A DNA stretch of 64,000 bases from CAYLLT01 sp964384465 (GTDB lineage Bacteria; Planctomycetota; Phycisphaerae; UBA1845; PWPN01), in the NCBI GenBank assembly GCA_964384465.1, contig CAYLLT010000005.1, positions 33,397-97,396 on the forward strand, written 5' to 3'. Made by a program: the position numbers and the translations under genes. Position 1 is the first letter of the stretch; every line of letters begins with the position of its first letter. Positions 17,977-26,794 of the stretch are shown here, in pieces. The notes below the pieces were generated by a model that was not told where the DNA came from, searched no databases, and saw only the letters and a program-made list of their open reading frames with translations.

Positions 17977-18019
17977 GGTGTGTGGTAACGTAAGTGCGTA
18001 ACCGCCGGGCCGCAACTGT

Positions 18020-18151
18020 TTGGAGTGCGTCGCCGGCGGCGGCGCTTTAGCTTGCGGCGAAGCCGCGTCGGGCGATGAGAGACTCTATGGCGTCTTGAGC
18101 AGTTAGCGCACTGCGTGAGGCCAAAGCGGCGTCGTGGCCGCCGCAGTCCAA
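18020..18151. repeat. MITE-like element, copy 2 of 2
   Basis: The ends are TTGGAGTGCGTCGCC and GCCGCCGCAGTCCAA, an imperfect terminal inverted repeat that extends inward through GGCGCTTTAGC and GGCCAAAGCGGCG. It matches the element at 2401-2525 over both ends and the block TTGCGGCGAAGCCGCGTC. It sits upstream of the exported TIM-barrel gene and has no coding capacity. Confidence 0.8.
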
Positions 18152-18343
18152 AAAGGTAAGCCACGCAGGTATGGACATGCACCCGTTGGAGCCCGACCCA
18201 TTGACAGCGGGGCGGATAATCTAACAATACGTGCCTAAACCGGCTGGAGGGCTGAGTTTAGAGGCGGCGTTCGACCGACCTGCGGCGAGCGTTTCTCCGC
18301 GTCGGCGGGAGCATCGGACAGTAGCATGTACCGGGGTTCGTGA

Positions 18344-18349
18344 TATAAT
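18344..18349 (+). promoter_or_regulatory. Probable -10 box of the Rieske-cytochrome b cluster
   Basis: TATAAT is preceded by TG one base upstream (TGATATAAT), giving an extended -10 element. The upstream GGGGTTC block is shared with the promoter at 8447. The leader to ATG 18477 would be about 120 bases. Confidence 0.5.
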
Positions 18350-18476
18350 TCACAAACGCCGGTCGGGCCATCAGTAGCCTTTTGAATTACAGCGGCCACC
18401 CAATAGCTTGCGGTGTGCTCAATGCGCCGGAAGAAGAGGTAAAAGCCTCTTCAAGACCCTATGAGGGTTTCTGCTC

Positions 18477-19523
18477 ATGGCAACCAAAGAACTGGTCACC
18501 AAGGTGTGGATCGCTCCGGGTTGCATCGTCTGCGATGCCTGCGAGACGACCTGCCCCGAAGTGTTTCACGTCACCGAAGACTCCTGCCTCATCCGTCCGG
18601 AAGCGCTGAACGCCGAGTTCACTAAGCCGATCACGCAAAGCATCATCGAAGCGGCCGAAGAGTGCCCGGTGGAAGTGATCAAGTTTGAAACCGTCGCGGT
18701 GGACGAAGCGGATATTCCCGCGGCGCCTGTCACCGTCGCGGCAGCCTCGGCGCCGGCGGCGGCAGTCGCCGCAGCGACACCCGCCATCGCAGCCAGAGCA
18801 CACGTTGGCGCCGACGAGACGCGCGCATCGCAACCGGTGGGCGTGGTCGATCCCGCCATTCAGGCATTATTGCTCGCCACCACCGCTCGCGGCGGCCGCG
18901 CAGGCATGGAACGAGGCGGGTCGGAATCTCCACCGCTTGTGAAAGCCCTGCGTGCGAAAAAACTTGATGAGCTGCCGCCCGACGCCCGCTATGAACGCAT
19001 GCTCGAGGCGACCAAAGCTGAAAAGGCGGCGGCCAGAGTCTCCCGCCGTACGGTCATCACCGCCGCCGGCGTGGGCTGGATCACCTTCGGCGCGAGTGCC
19101 GCCGTCAGCGGGTTGGCGCTACAGACCTTCATGATGCCCAAAGTGCTCGAAGAGCCGGACCCGCGCATCCGCATCGGCGATTTGAGCCAGTTCATCGAAC
19201 TGCCGGTGGGCGGAGTCAACGAAGATTTCAAACCCAAGGGCATCTGGATCGTCCGGCTGGAGGGCGAGATCGCGGCCCTGAGCACGACCTGCACGCATCT
19301 GGGCTGCATCCCCAACTGGCTGCCCAGCGAGCGAAAATTCAAATGCCCGTGTCACGGCAGCGGCTTCATGCAGACCGGCATCAACTTCGAAGGACCGGCC
19401 CCGCGCCCGCTGGAGCGGTATAAGGTGATCGTCGAAGACGGCGTGCTGATCGTGGACAAGAGCAAAAAGTTCCAGCAGGAAAAGGGCGATTGGGTGAATC
19501 CGGACAGTTTTGTGAGCGTTTGA
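18477..19523 (+). CDS. Ferredoxin-Rieske fusion protein of a cytochrome bc-type complex
   Basis: Two iron-sulfur domains are joined in one 348-residue chain. Residues 1-72 are a small 4Fe-4S ferredoxin (C16-x2-C19-x2-C22, extra C26, and C63-P). An Ala-rich linker follows (about 80-105), then a twin-arginine-like anchor (SRRTVITAAGVGWITFGASA near residue 184), and a Rieske domain with CTHLGC near residue 262 and CPCHGSGF near residue 280. Rieske proteins carry electrons from quinol to the high-potential chain on the outer side of the membrane. The N-terminal ferredoxin would lie on the cytoplasmic side of the anchor. It is the first gene of the cytochrome b cluster. Confidence 0.92.
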   Translation: MATKELVTKVWIAPGCIVCDACETTCPEVFHVTEDSCLIRPEALNAEFTKPITQSIIEAAEECPVEVIKFETVAVDEADIPAAPVTVAAASAPAAAVAAATPAIAARAHVGADETRASQPVGVVDPAIQALLLATTARGGRAGMERGGSESPPLVKALRAKKLDELPPDARYERMLEATKAEKAAARVSRRTVITAAGVGWITFGASAAVSGLALQTFMMPKVLEEPDPRIRIGDLSQFIELPVGGVNEDFKPKGIWIVRLEGEIAALSTTCTHLGCIPNWLPSERKFKCPCHGSGFMQTGINFEGPAPRPLERYKVIVEDGVLIVDKSKKFQQEKGDWVNPDSFVSV

Positions 19524-19526
19524 TAG

Positions 19527-19600
19527 GAATTGCGGATTGCGAATTGAAAACTGAACACGGACGTCTCTTTCAATCCGCAATCCGCAATCCGCAATCCGCG
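19527..19600. repeat. Heptamer-rich palindromic repeat, copy B
   Basis: The left arm AATTGCGGATTGCGAATTGA and a right arm of three to four ATCCGCA heptamers flank a central 27 bases. It occupies the whole space between the Rieske and cytochrome b genes, so it lies within a probable operon transcript and would form an RNA hairpin there. Confidence 0.85.
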
Positions 19601-19622
19601 ATGTTTGGACAGGGCAGTTTCC

Positions 19623-20408
19623 ATGAGTATTTTCGGCCGGTTCGGGGATTCCATCCGCGAGTCACAAGTCTGGGGTTCGATCTTCCGGCACGGCATACCG
19701 CGCGATCGTCGCACGCGGGCAATGGCCGTGCTCAGCAACGTCTTCCTCCATCTGCATCCGGTGGCGGTGCGAAAAAGCGGGATCCGCCTGTCGTTCACCT
19801 GGTGCATGGGCGGGCTGACGTTCTTCCTGTTCCTCGTCGAAGTGGTCACCGGCATCCTGCTGATGTTCTACTACCGGCCGGTGGCCGAATACGCCTACAA
19901 GGACATCCAGGCGCTGCGTGCGCACGTGACGCTGGGGCTGCTCCGCGAGCTGCACCGATGGGGCGCTCACGCGATGATCATCTCCATCTGGCTGCACATG
20001 CTGCGCGTGTTCCTGACCGGCAGCTACAAGCCGCCGCGCGAGTTCAACTGGACGATCGGCGTGGTGCTGCTGGTGCTGACCCTGCTGCTGTCGTTCACGG
20101 GATACCTGCTGCCGTGGGATCAACTTGCGATGTGGGCGATCACCGTAGGCTCGAACATGGCCCGGGCGACGCCGTTTCTCGGGCATGAGGGCCCCGGCGC
20201 ATCGCTGATGAAGATCGGCGACGTGCCGCTGGTGCATGCGGGCGACGATGCGCGGTTCGGGCTGCTGGCCGGGACGTTCGTCGGCCCCGCGGCGATTCTG
20301 CGCTTTTATGTGCTGCACTGCGTTGCGCTGCCGACGGTGGTGACGGTGCTGATTGCGGTGCACTTCTGGCGCATCCGCAAGGATGGCGGGATCAGCGGAC
20401 CGTTGTAG
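19623..20408 (+). CDS. Cytochrome b, N-terminal heme-binding part
   Basis: This 261-residue membrane protein is the b6-like half of cytochrome b. Four helices are visible, with heme ligands in RELHRWGAHAM and WLHMLRVF, and a later pair in VLHCVALPTVVTVLIAVHFW with two His 14 residues apart. It accepts quinol and passes electrons across the membrane. ATG 19623 (MSIFGRF) is chosen over an in-frame start at 19605. The coding region is split from the C-terminal half, as in cytochrome b6/subunit IV systems. Confidence 0.93.
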   Translation: MSIFGRFGDSIRESQVWGSIFRHGIPRDRRTRAMAVLSNVFLHLHPVAVRKSGIRLSFTWCMGGLTFFLFLVEVVTGILLMFYYRPVAEYAYKDIQALRAHVTLGLLRELHRWGAHAMIISIWLHMLRVFLTGSYKPPREFNWTIGVVLLVLTLLLSFTGYLLPWDQLAMWAITVGSNMARATPFLGHEGPGASLMKIGDVPLVHAGDDARFGLLAGTFVGPAAILRFYVLHCVALPTVVTVLIAVHFWRIRKDGGISGPL

Positions 20409-20419
20409 AAAGTGAGTCG

Positions 20420-21679
20420 ATGTTGCTCGCACAAGCTGATACCGCGTTGAACGGCGTGTTCTGGGCGGGCACCGCTTCGTTCTTCCTCCTGTCACCGCTC
20501 GCTGCCGCGATCAAAAGTATTCGGCATGCGCTCCTGGCCATTCCCGTCATCATGCTCGGATTGTTCGTCGTCCTCGGCGACTGGGGCGGCGTCCGCGACT
20601 TCATCAACTGGCTGCTGGGGCCTCAGCGCATGTTGTTCTTCTCGGTCATGCTGCTCCTGCTGGCCATGTTTTACTATCGCGAGTGGACCAAGCCGTGGTT
20701 CGCCGGCACGCTGATGGTGCTCTTCACTCTCGCGTACTTCGGCAGCGCGTTCGATCCGAATTTCACCCTTATCATTCAAAAGGCCGACAACGTCCCCATC
20801 ACCATGATGGTATTCCTGGTGCTCTTTGTCACCTGGCTGGCATTTCGCCAGATGGCCATCAACGACACGCGGATGGAACGAGGCGAGCCGCTGATCGAAG
20901 CCGGCAGCGACGACAAAGTGCTGGTGTGGCCGGACCTGGTGTATACGGAGCTGGTGTGCCTGGTGCTGTGCACCGTGGCGCTGAACGTGTGGGCGATTTT
21001 CCTGCGGGCCCCGCTGGAGCCGCCGGCCAATCCGAGTGCCGTACCCAACCCCTCCAAAGCGCCGTGGTATTTTCTGGGCTTGCAGGAGCTGCTCGTTTAT
21101 TTCGACCCGTGGATCGCGGGCGTGCTCCTGCCGGGGTTGATCATCTTCGGATTGTGGGCGCTGCCGTACATCGATAAGAACCCGAAGGGCAACGGTTACT
21201 ACACGCTGAAGGAGCGGCCGTTCGCGATCTTCGTGTATCTGTTCGGTTTTGTGGTTCTGTGGGTGGTGCTGATCGTGCTAGGGACATTCCTGCGAGGTCC
21301 GAACTGGAACTTCTTCGGGCCTTATCAGTACTGGGATCCGCACCGCCCGGCCGCACTGACCAACATCAACCTCTCGGAGATTTTCTGGATCAACTGGCTG
21401 GGCACCGGCCTGCCCACGCGCGAGACCGCCGGCGAGTATTACTACCTGCTGCGCGAAGCGCCCGGCCTCGTCGCCCTGGCGGCCTACTTCATTCTGACGC
21501 CGCTCATCCTGCGCGCGACCGTTTTCAAGAAGATGTACGAGCAGATGGGCGCTGCGCGCTACGCCGTCATGATGGTGCTGTTTACTTGGATGGCGCTGGT
21601 GCCGATCAAGATGCTCGCCCGCTGGATCCTCAACCTGAAATATATCGTCGCAATCACCGAGTGGTTCTTCAACGTATAG
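20420..21679 (+). CDS. Cytochrome b C-terminal (subunit IV-like) protein
   Basis: This 419-residue protein has about nine hydrophobic segments. The motif PNPSKAPWYFLGLQELLVYF near residue 211 is diagnostic for the quinol-site half of cytochrome b (subunit IV type). The first 140 residues are three extra membrane helices not present in ordinary subunit IV, and the C-terminus carries further helices. It follows the N-terminal half by 11 bases and is clearly co-transcribed. Confidence 0.9.
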   Translation: MLLAQADTALNGVFWAGTASFFLLSPLAAAIKSIRHALLAIPVIMLGLFVVLGDWGGVRDFINWLLGPQRMLFFSVMLLLLAMFYYREWTKPWFAGTLMVLFTLAYFGSAFDPNFTLIIQKADNVPITMMVFLVLFVTWLAFRQMAINDTRMERGEPLIEAGSDDKVLVWPDLVYTELVCLVLCTVALNVWAIFLRAPLEPPANPSAVPNPSKAPWYFLGLQELLVYFDPWIAGVLLPGLIIFGLWALPYIDKNPKGNGYYTLKERPFAIFVYLFGFVVLWVVLIVLGTFLRGPNWNFFGPYQYWDPHRPAALTNINLSEIFWINWLGTGLPTRETAGEYYYLLREAPGLVALAAYFILTPLILRATVFKKMYEQMGAARYAVMMVLFTWMALVPIKMLARWILNLKYIVAITEWFFNV

Positions 21680-21695
21680 GTACGGGGAGAAATTC

Positions 21696-22574
21696 GTGGT
21701 GTCTCGCATGATTTGGAGCGCGCTGCTCGTTGCGATCCTTTCCACGTCACTTTGCGCGCAAACCGAAAACTCCTACAAGACGATTGACGTGAAAGACGGC
21801 GGTTCGATCACCGGGCAGGTCATCTGGCAAGGGGATATTCCCAAAGAGGCCTCGACCGAAGTCCCCGTGGGCATCACGCATCAGGCGGCGTGCCGGTGCA
21901 AGAAGGTCTCGGTCGATCGGCTGGCGATCGAGGAGAAGACGCGCGGCGTGGCCGACTGCGTCGTCTACATCCAGCAGATCGCCGCCGGCAAGAAAATGCC
22001 CGCGCCCGGCATCAATCTGGCCACCGGCAAAGAGGCGGTGCTCGATCAGATCGGCTGCCGCTATGTGCCCGCGGTGATGATCGTGCCGCCGCGTACGGAA
22101 TTGGTCATCACCAGCTCCGATAGCACGTCGCACAACGTGAATGCCCGCCTCGGGGCCGAATCGCGCTTTAACCTGCTGATAACGCGAAAAGGCGCGAAAG
22201 AGCACGGCCCGCGAACCGGCGTCGGCTCGCGGCCGGGCGTGATCTCGCTCAGTTGCAACGCGGGACATCCGTGGATGAGCGGTTACATTCACGTCGTGGA
22301 GCACCCCTACTACGCGCTCACGGATAAGGAGGGGCGTTTTGAACTGAAGGACGTGCCGCCGGGCAAGTACCGATTGTGCTGCTGGCATGCCAATTGGATC
22401 CCCCGTTTGCTGCGCGATCCAGTGGGCGCGGTAACGGAGGTGCAATACGGACGGCCGGTCGGGCTGACTGAAGGCGTAGAGGTTGTTGCTGGTAAATCAG
22501 CCAGTTTGATATTCAAACTGTCGAGCGAGGCCGCCGCAGCCGCTCCACCTAAAAAAACGGTTTCAAGCGAATAA
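21696..22574 (+). CDS. Exported cupredoxin-like protein with carboxypeptidase-regulatory-like region
   Basis: This 292-residue protein has a signal peptide (MIWSALLVAILSTSLCAQ). Residues about 125-205 resemble a plastocyanin fold, with possible copper ligands His in SDSTSHNVN and Cys, His and Met in SLSCNAGHPWMSGY. The following segment (YYALTDKEGRFELKDVPPGKYR) is a carboxypeptidase-regulatory-like beta sandwich. An additional CRCKK lies near residue 67. The first GTG (21696) follows GGGGAG at good spacing. As the last gene of the Rieske-cytochrome b cluster, it may be the periplasmic electron acceptor; that is inference from context. Confidence 0.75.
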   Translation: MVSRMIWSALLVAILSTSLCAQTENSYKTIDVKDGGSITGQVIWQGDIPKEASTEVPVGITHQAACRCKKVSVDRLAIEEKTRGVADCVVYIQQIAAGKKMPAPGINLATGKEAVLDQIGCRYVPAVMIVPPRTELVITSSDSTSHNVNARLGAESRFNLLITRKGAKEHGPRTGVGSRPGVISLSCNAGHPWMSGYIHVVEHPYYALTDKEGRFELKDVPPGKYRLCCWHANWIPRLLRDPVGAVTEVQYGRPVGLTEGVEVVAGKSASLIFKLSSEAAAAAPPKKTVSSE

Positions 22575-23101
22575 CCGGTGCTACAGGGCTGTTGGACAAG
22601 ATTTTTTCGGACGCTGGTTTCAATGCGGGCGAAAGTTTCTCATCCGCGATATATAAGCGGTGCCGTAAGAAGTATTTTTCAGGAGGGTGCAAGAGCGGCA
22701 AGGGTCGCAGTCCCGAGAGTTTCCGCGGGAATTCGCGCCAAAGAGATTTGCCCGGCGCCGCCCGCGGGTTAATAATCTGGTAGACAACTGAACGTCGGCC
22801 GGGTTGCCCGGCTGGAGCGGCCCGAAGGGTGGATGCGGAAGGGACGCGAGCCTTTCCGATGGTCATCGCGAGACAAGCGCTCCCAATCGGGCAACCGGGC
22901 CATACGGGTCAGTGAGCCGCGGTTTCACTCCCCACCGCCTCGTCATTTGAATCTTCACGACAGCAGACGGATCGTCGCCGTGTGTTGAGAGGTGCTGAGC
23001 TTCAGACCGGGAAGCGACCGATATAGCCATGAGCGAAGGGGCAAGCCGAACAGCAACGCTGCAGCGCTAGAGCGGCCGCACGATGCGAACGGGGGAAGTT
23101 T
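22575..23101. other. Intergenic region holding a structured-RNA candidate
   Basis: The gap between the respiratory cluster and the aminotransferase gene contains no open frame with a recognisable product. The main signal is the long base-paired segment at 22797-22901, annotated separately. Confidence 0.6.
22797..22901 (+). ncRNA. Candidate structured RNA
   Basis: The ends GGCCGGGTTGCCCG (22797-22810) and CGGGCAACCGGGCC (22888-22901) pair over 14 positions with a single mismatch. Just inside, GGAGCG (22814-22819) pairs with CGCTCC (22878-22883), and the interior has a third stem GGAAGG/CCTTTCC. The shape (a long closing stem, internal loops and a hairpin) fits a small RNA of about 105 bases. 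I could not match it to 4.5S, RNase P or tmRNA. Strand is not certain, because stems read equally on both strands. A palindromic mobile repeat is the main alternative. Confidence 0.45.
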
Positions 23102-24430
23102 ATGTTGACGCTTCATCGTAAGTTGACCACCGATCAGGAGGCGGAGGGCGACTGGATCGGTCCCGCGCCGTGGATCGTCCTGCCGCCTCCGGGTCCGCAG
23201 GCCCAATCTGCCGTGGCTCGCGACCGGCGGTTGACTTCGCCGTCGCTGACGCGGCCGTATCCGCTGGTCGTGCGCCGCGCTCAAGGATCGGTCGTGGAGG
23301 ACGTGGACGGCAACCGCTTCCTCGATTTTACCGCCGGGATCGCCGTGTGCTCCACAGGTCATTGCCACCCCAAGGTGGTGCTGGCGATCGAGCACCAGGC
23401 CCGGCAGCTCATCCACATGTGCGGCAGCGATTTTTACTACGAGCCGATGATCGCGCTCGCCGAAAAATTGGTCGAAATCGCCCCCGGTCCAGATGCCAAG
23501 CGCGTGCTGTTCACCAACAGCGGGGCCGAGTCGGTCGAAGCCGCCATCAAGCTCTCGCGCCACTACACGAAACGAAAAACGATCATTGCCTTCGAGGGCG
23601 CGTTTCACGGGCGGACGATGGGCGCTTTGTCGCTGACGGCGAGCAAATCGCGGCAGCGCGAACAGTTCGGCCCGCTGGTCCCGATGGTCGAACACGTGCC
23701 TTATGGCGACGTGGACGCCATCGAGAAAAACATCTTCAAGCGGATCGCCAGCCCGGATGAAGTGGCGGCCATTTTCGTCGAGCCGATCCAGGGCGAGGGC
23801 GGATACCTGATTCCGCCGCCGGATTTCCTGCCGCGCTTGCGATCGCTGTGCGATCAGCACGGCATCCTGCTGGTGCTGGATGAAATCCAGAGCGGCATGG
23901 GCCGCACGGGCAGGATGTTCTGCTGCGAGCACTACAACGTGGTGCCGGACATCCTGCTGCTGGCCAAGGGCCTGGCCAGCGGCATGCCGATCGGCGCGCT
24001 CATCGCCCGCGAGAAGATCATGAACTGGTTGCCCGGCGCGCAAGGCTCGACGTTCGGCGGCAACCCGGTGAGTTGCGCCGCCGCGCTGGCCACCATCAAG
24101 TTGATCGAGAAGCAGTTCATGGCCAACGCCGCGCTGCTGCACCCGATTGCCATGCACAAGTTGCAGCGCATTGCCGCGCACCGCAAGAGCATCGAGGCCG
24201 CCCGCGGGCTGGGGCTGATGCTGGCGGTGGACGTGGTCAAGGACGGCCGTTCGCACGACCCCGACCCGCAAATGCGCGACCGCATTGTGAACGAGGCCTT
24301 CAGCCGCGGCCTGCTGCTGCTCGGATGCGGCGATTCCGGCATCCGCTTCACGCCGCCGCTGTGCATCAACCGCGTCCAGCTCGAGATCGGGCTGGATGTC
24401 TTCGATGAGGCCGTCGCCACGGTGGCATGA
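23102..24430 (+). CDS. Class III PLP-dependent aminotransferase (acetylornithine/4-aminobutyrate type)
   Basis: This 442-residue fold-type I enzyme shows the class III landmarks in order: DGNRFLDFTAGIAVCSTGHC near residue 69, FTNSGAESVEAAIKL near 138, the AFHGRTMGALSLT segment near 163, the cofactor Asp in LVLDEIQSGMGRTG near 258, and the PLP lysine in LLLAKGLASGMPIGA near 285. It transfers an amino group from an omega-amino acid to 2-oxoglutarate. Whether the substrate is 4-aminobutyrate, acetylornithine or another amine cannot be decided from sequence. No arginine or GABA pathway genes are adjacent. Confidence 0.92.
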   Translation: MLTLHRKLTTDQEAEGDWIGPAPWIVLPPPGPQAQSAVARDRRLTSPSLTRPYPLVVRRAQGSVVEDVDGNRFLDFTAGIAVCSTGHCHPKVVLAIEHQARQLIHMCGSDFYYEPMIALAEKLVEIAPGPDAKRVLFTNSGAESVEAAIKLSRHYTKRKTIIAFEGAFHGRTMGALSLTASKSRQREQFGPLVPMVEHVPYGDVDAIEKNIFKRIASPDEVAAIFVEPIQGEGGYLIPPPDFLPRLRSLCDQHGILLVLDEIQSGMGRTGRMFCCEHYNVVPDILLLAKGLASGMPIGALIAREKIMNWLPGAQGSTFGGNPVSCAAALATIKLIEKQFMANAALLHPIAMHKLQRIAAHRKSIEAARGLGLMLAVDVVKDGRSHDPDPQMRDRIVNEAFSRGLLLLGCGDSGIRFTPPLCINRVQLEIGLDVFDEAVATVA

Positions 24431-24494
24431 CATGCCGCGGTCCTGATGCGCGGTCCCATAAAATACCAAACTCCCGCGCTTTCGGCGGTCCAGA

Positions 24495-24532
24495 TTGACA
24501 TTCAGTTATCCTCCGCTAACATCAGAGGATAA
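24495..24532 (+). promoter_or_regulatory. Promoter with a dyad operator before the phosphotransferase gene
   Basis: TTGACA (24495-24500) and TAACAT (24517-24522) are 16 bases apart. A perfect inverted repeat, TTATCCTC (24506-24513) and GAGGATAA (24525-24532), straddles the -10 region, as expected for a repressor site that blocks polymerase. Confidence 0.5.
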
Positions 24533-24616
24533 GCGTTGCAATCGCAGCGCACGCGGAGGGCACGCCTCGAGCCGTTTTCCCTCGCGTCCTAAAATCGTGC
24601 TGTATGGGAAGGTCCA

Positions 24617-25663
24617 GTGCCAAGCCGTCTACGCGCTGATTTCCAGCCCGAGGAACTGTCGGCGGTTCTCGCCCGCTACGATCTCGGTGCCATCAATCAC
24701 ATCGAGAAGCAGCTCAAAGGCTCCCGCCGTTCGCCGAAAGCCATCATCACTGCTGACAAGGGCCGGTTCCTGCTCAAGCGCCGGGCCAGGGGCCGCGACC
24801 ATCCGCTGAAAGTGGCCGCCGCCCACGCCGTGCAGCAGTATTTGACCGCCCACGATTTTCCACTGCCCGCGCTGATCCCGCTGAGCCACAGCGAAGAGAC
24901 GATGGTCATCCTGGACGAACAGATCTATGAAATGTTTGAATATGTCGAGGGCGGGCCTTACGACCGCTCCCTGGAAGCGACGTTTGACGCCGGCAGCGTG
25001 CTGGCCACGTTCCATCGTTTGCTGCGAACATACACCAGCGAGTGGGAACCCTCCCGCCGCGGCTATCACGATGCGACGCTCGTGCGCAGCAATCTGAACG
25101 GGATACCCTCGGGCATTGTCAAGGACGACAGCGTGGTCGGGAAGGAATCAGAACTATTATCTACTGTATCGCAATTGTTCGACGCGTATGAGACCGCGGC
25201 CGAGCGCGTCAACGATGCCGGCTTTTACGAGTGGCCGCACCAGACGGTGCATGCCGACTGGCATCCGGGCAACATGCTCTTCCTCGACGGCCGGGTCGCC
25301 TCGGTGATCGACTATGACTCGCTGCACATGCTGCCGACGGTGACGGACCTGGCCAACGGCGCGCTCCAGTTTTCGATCATCGGCGGCCAGATGGACCCCT
25401 TGCAGTGGCCGTCCGAGTTGGATGAGGATCGGCTTCGGCGGTTCATGCTCGGCTATGATCCGGAAGGGGCGCTGCCGCTGGAGCATATCCGGCTGCTGCC
25501 GGCGCTGATGATCGAGGCCCTCATCGCCGAGTCCGTCCTGCCCATCGCGGCGACCGGCTCTTTCGGGCGGATGGAGGGGTTCCGTTTTCTCCAGATGATC
25601 GCCCGCAAGGTTCGCTGGCTTGAACAGAACGGCGACCGTATGATGGCGCTGGTGCAGGTGTGA
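24617..25663 (+). CDS. Aminoglycoside phosphotransferase/homoserine kinase-II-like kinase
   Basis: The 348-residue protein has the kinase-like APH fold. The lysine for ATP binding is in RFLLKRRARG near residue 52, the Brenner motif is HADWHPGNML near residue 213 (catalytic Asp and Asn), and the metal Asp lies in VIDYDSLHML near residue 229. Such proteins phosphorylate small metabolites (homoserine, choline, sugars) or antibiotics; the substrate cannot be read here. GTG 24617 follows GGGAAGG. It probably forms a transcription unit with the PDZ gene 30 bases downstream. Confidence 0.8.
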   Translation: MPSRLRADFQPEELSAVLARYDLGAINHIEKQLKGSRRSPKAIITADKGRFLLKRRARGRDHPLKVAAAHAVQQYLTAHDFPLPALIPLSHSEETMVILDEQIYEMFEYVEGGPYDRSLEATFDAGSVLATFHRLLRTYTSEWEPSRRGYHDATLVRSNLNGIPSGIVKDDSVVGKESELLSTVSQLFDAYETAAERVNDAGFYEWPHQTVHADWHPGNMLFLDGRVASVIDYDSLHMLPTVTDLANGALQFSIIGGQMDPLQWPSELDEDRLRRFMLGYDPEGALPLEHIRLLPALMIEALIAESVLPIAATGSFGRMEGFRFLQMIARKVRWLEQNGDRMMALVQV

Positions 25664-25693
25664 GTGCATGATCGAGGGTTTGCGGGGACGAAG

Positions 25694-26752
25694 ATGACCT
25701 TGCTGCACGTTTTATTGCTGAGCTCGCTGGCCGGAGCGGCGGATTCACCGCCGACCACCGCGCCGGCGGAGCGCTCCGGCGGCCGCCCGGTCAGCGAGCA
25801 GCAGGTCGAGCAGTGGATGCAGGCGCTCGGCCATCCGCGCTATGCGATCCGCGAGGAGGCGACGCAGCAACTGTGCGCGATGGACGCCCAGCATCTGCCG
25901 CTGCTCATGAAGCACTACCGCGCCGAATCGCGGTATGAGATGAAGCGGCGGATCCGCTACGTCGTCGAGTACATTTTTCACCGCGATCAGATCGTCGGCC
26001 GCGACGGCTTCATGGGCATCATCCTGGGCAGGACGTTGGTCGCCGAGTTGACCGACCCGGTCACCAACGACACCACGCTCGGGGTGTCGGTCATGACGGT
26101 GAAGCCGGAATTCGCCGCCGCACGCGCCGGCATGAAGGACAACGACGTTATCATCGCTTTCGAGAACAAGCCCATCCCCCAGGACCAGGGCACTCAGAAA
26201 TTCGTTCAGATGGTGCAGAGCCATCGCCCGGGGACGACCATTGCGCTCCGGGTGCTGCGGGCGGGAGAAGTTCGCAAGATCACGATGGAGGTAAAAGCAG
26301 ACCCGACCCAGGCGATCAGCGGCGCCAAGTTCAGTGCGATGCCGCCGGACATGGCCGCGAACCCGCAGGGCGTCTGGGTCAGCGGCGTCGCGCCGGGATC
26401 GGAAGCCGCGGCATCCGGAATGCGCGCCAATGAGATTCTTCGGTCCGTCGATGGCAAACCGGTGGACAGCCCGCAGTTCGAAGCCCTGCTTCGTGCGCCG
26501 CATCCGGGCGGGAAGATGACGCTGGAGGTCGCGCGGACCGAGGTCGTCCCGCTCACGGTGACGCTCGGCACCCGCCCGCCGGAGTTGATCGACGCCAACA
26601 TGGCCCGGGACAAGGCCGAGGCCCAGGCCCGATTCCTCCAGTGGTGGCAGGATCAGGGCGGCGATCTTTCCACCCGCCCGCCCGAGCTTACCCGCGGCGG
26701 CAACCAGTCCCAGAACCCGCGCGTCGCGCCCGAAACATCCGTCATCCCGTGA
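25694..26752 (+). CDS. Exported protein with two PDZ domains
   Basis: From ATG 25694 a 352-residue protein has a signal peptide (MTLLHVLLLSSLAGAADS), an N-terminal helical region (about 35-100) and two PDZ domains. The first is around FAAARAGMKDNDVIIAFEN (residues about 140-155) and the second around SEAAASGMRANEILRSVDG (about 245-265). No protease triad is present, so it is a binding or scaffold protein in the periplasm and not a DegP-type protease. The start is preceded by GGGGACGAAG and gives the cleanest signal peptide. Confidence 0.85.
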   Translation: MTLLHVLLLSSLAGAADSPPTTAPAERSGGRPVSEQQVEQWMQALGHPRYAIREEATQQLCAMDAQHLPLLMKHYRAESRYEMKRRIRYVVEYIFHRDQIVGRDGFMGIILGRTLVAELTDPVTNDTTLGVSVMTVKPEFAAARAGMKDNDVIIAFENKPIPQDQGTQKFVQMVQSHRPGTTIALRVLRAGEVRKITMEVKADPTQAISGAKFSAMPPDMAANPQGVWVSGVAPGSEAAASGMRANEILRSVDGKPVDSPQFEALLRAPHPGGKMTLEVARTEVVPLTVTLGTRPPELIDANMARDKAEAQARFLQWWQDQGGDLSTRPPELTRGGNQSQNPRVAPETSVIP

Positions 26753-26794
26753 TGTCATCTCTAACGTTTAGCCGCGGTTTGAAAAACCACGGTC

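Larger units (their letters stand above)
17977..18476. other. Intergenic region before the respiratory cluster
   Basis: This 500-base gap contains MITE-like copy 2 (18020-18151), a probable -10 box (18344-18349), and a leader with two small hairpins (GAAGAGG/CCTCTTC near 18431-18450, and ACCCT/AGGGT near 18456-18468) just before the Rieske start. I see no gene in it. Confidence 0.6.

Noticed and set aside
22955..24469. 504-codon minus-strand open frame opposite the aminotransferase
   Set aside because: The plus-strand aminotransferase carries all family motifs, and the minus frame reads as Arg/His/Gln-rich shadow.
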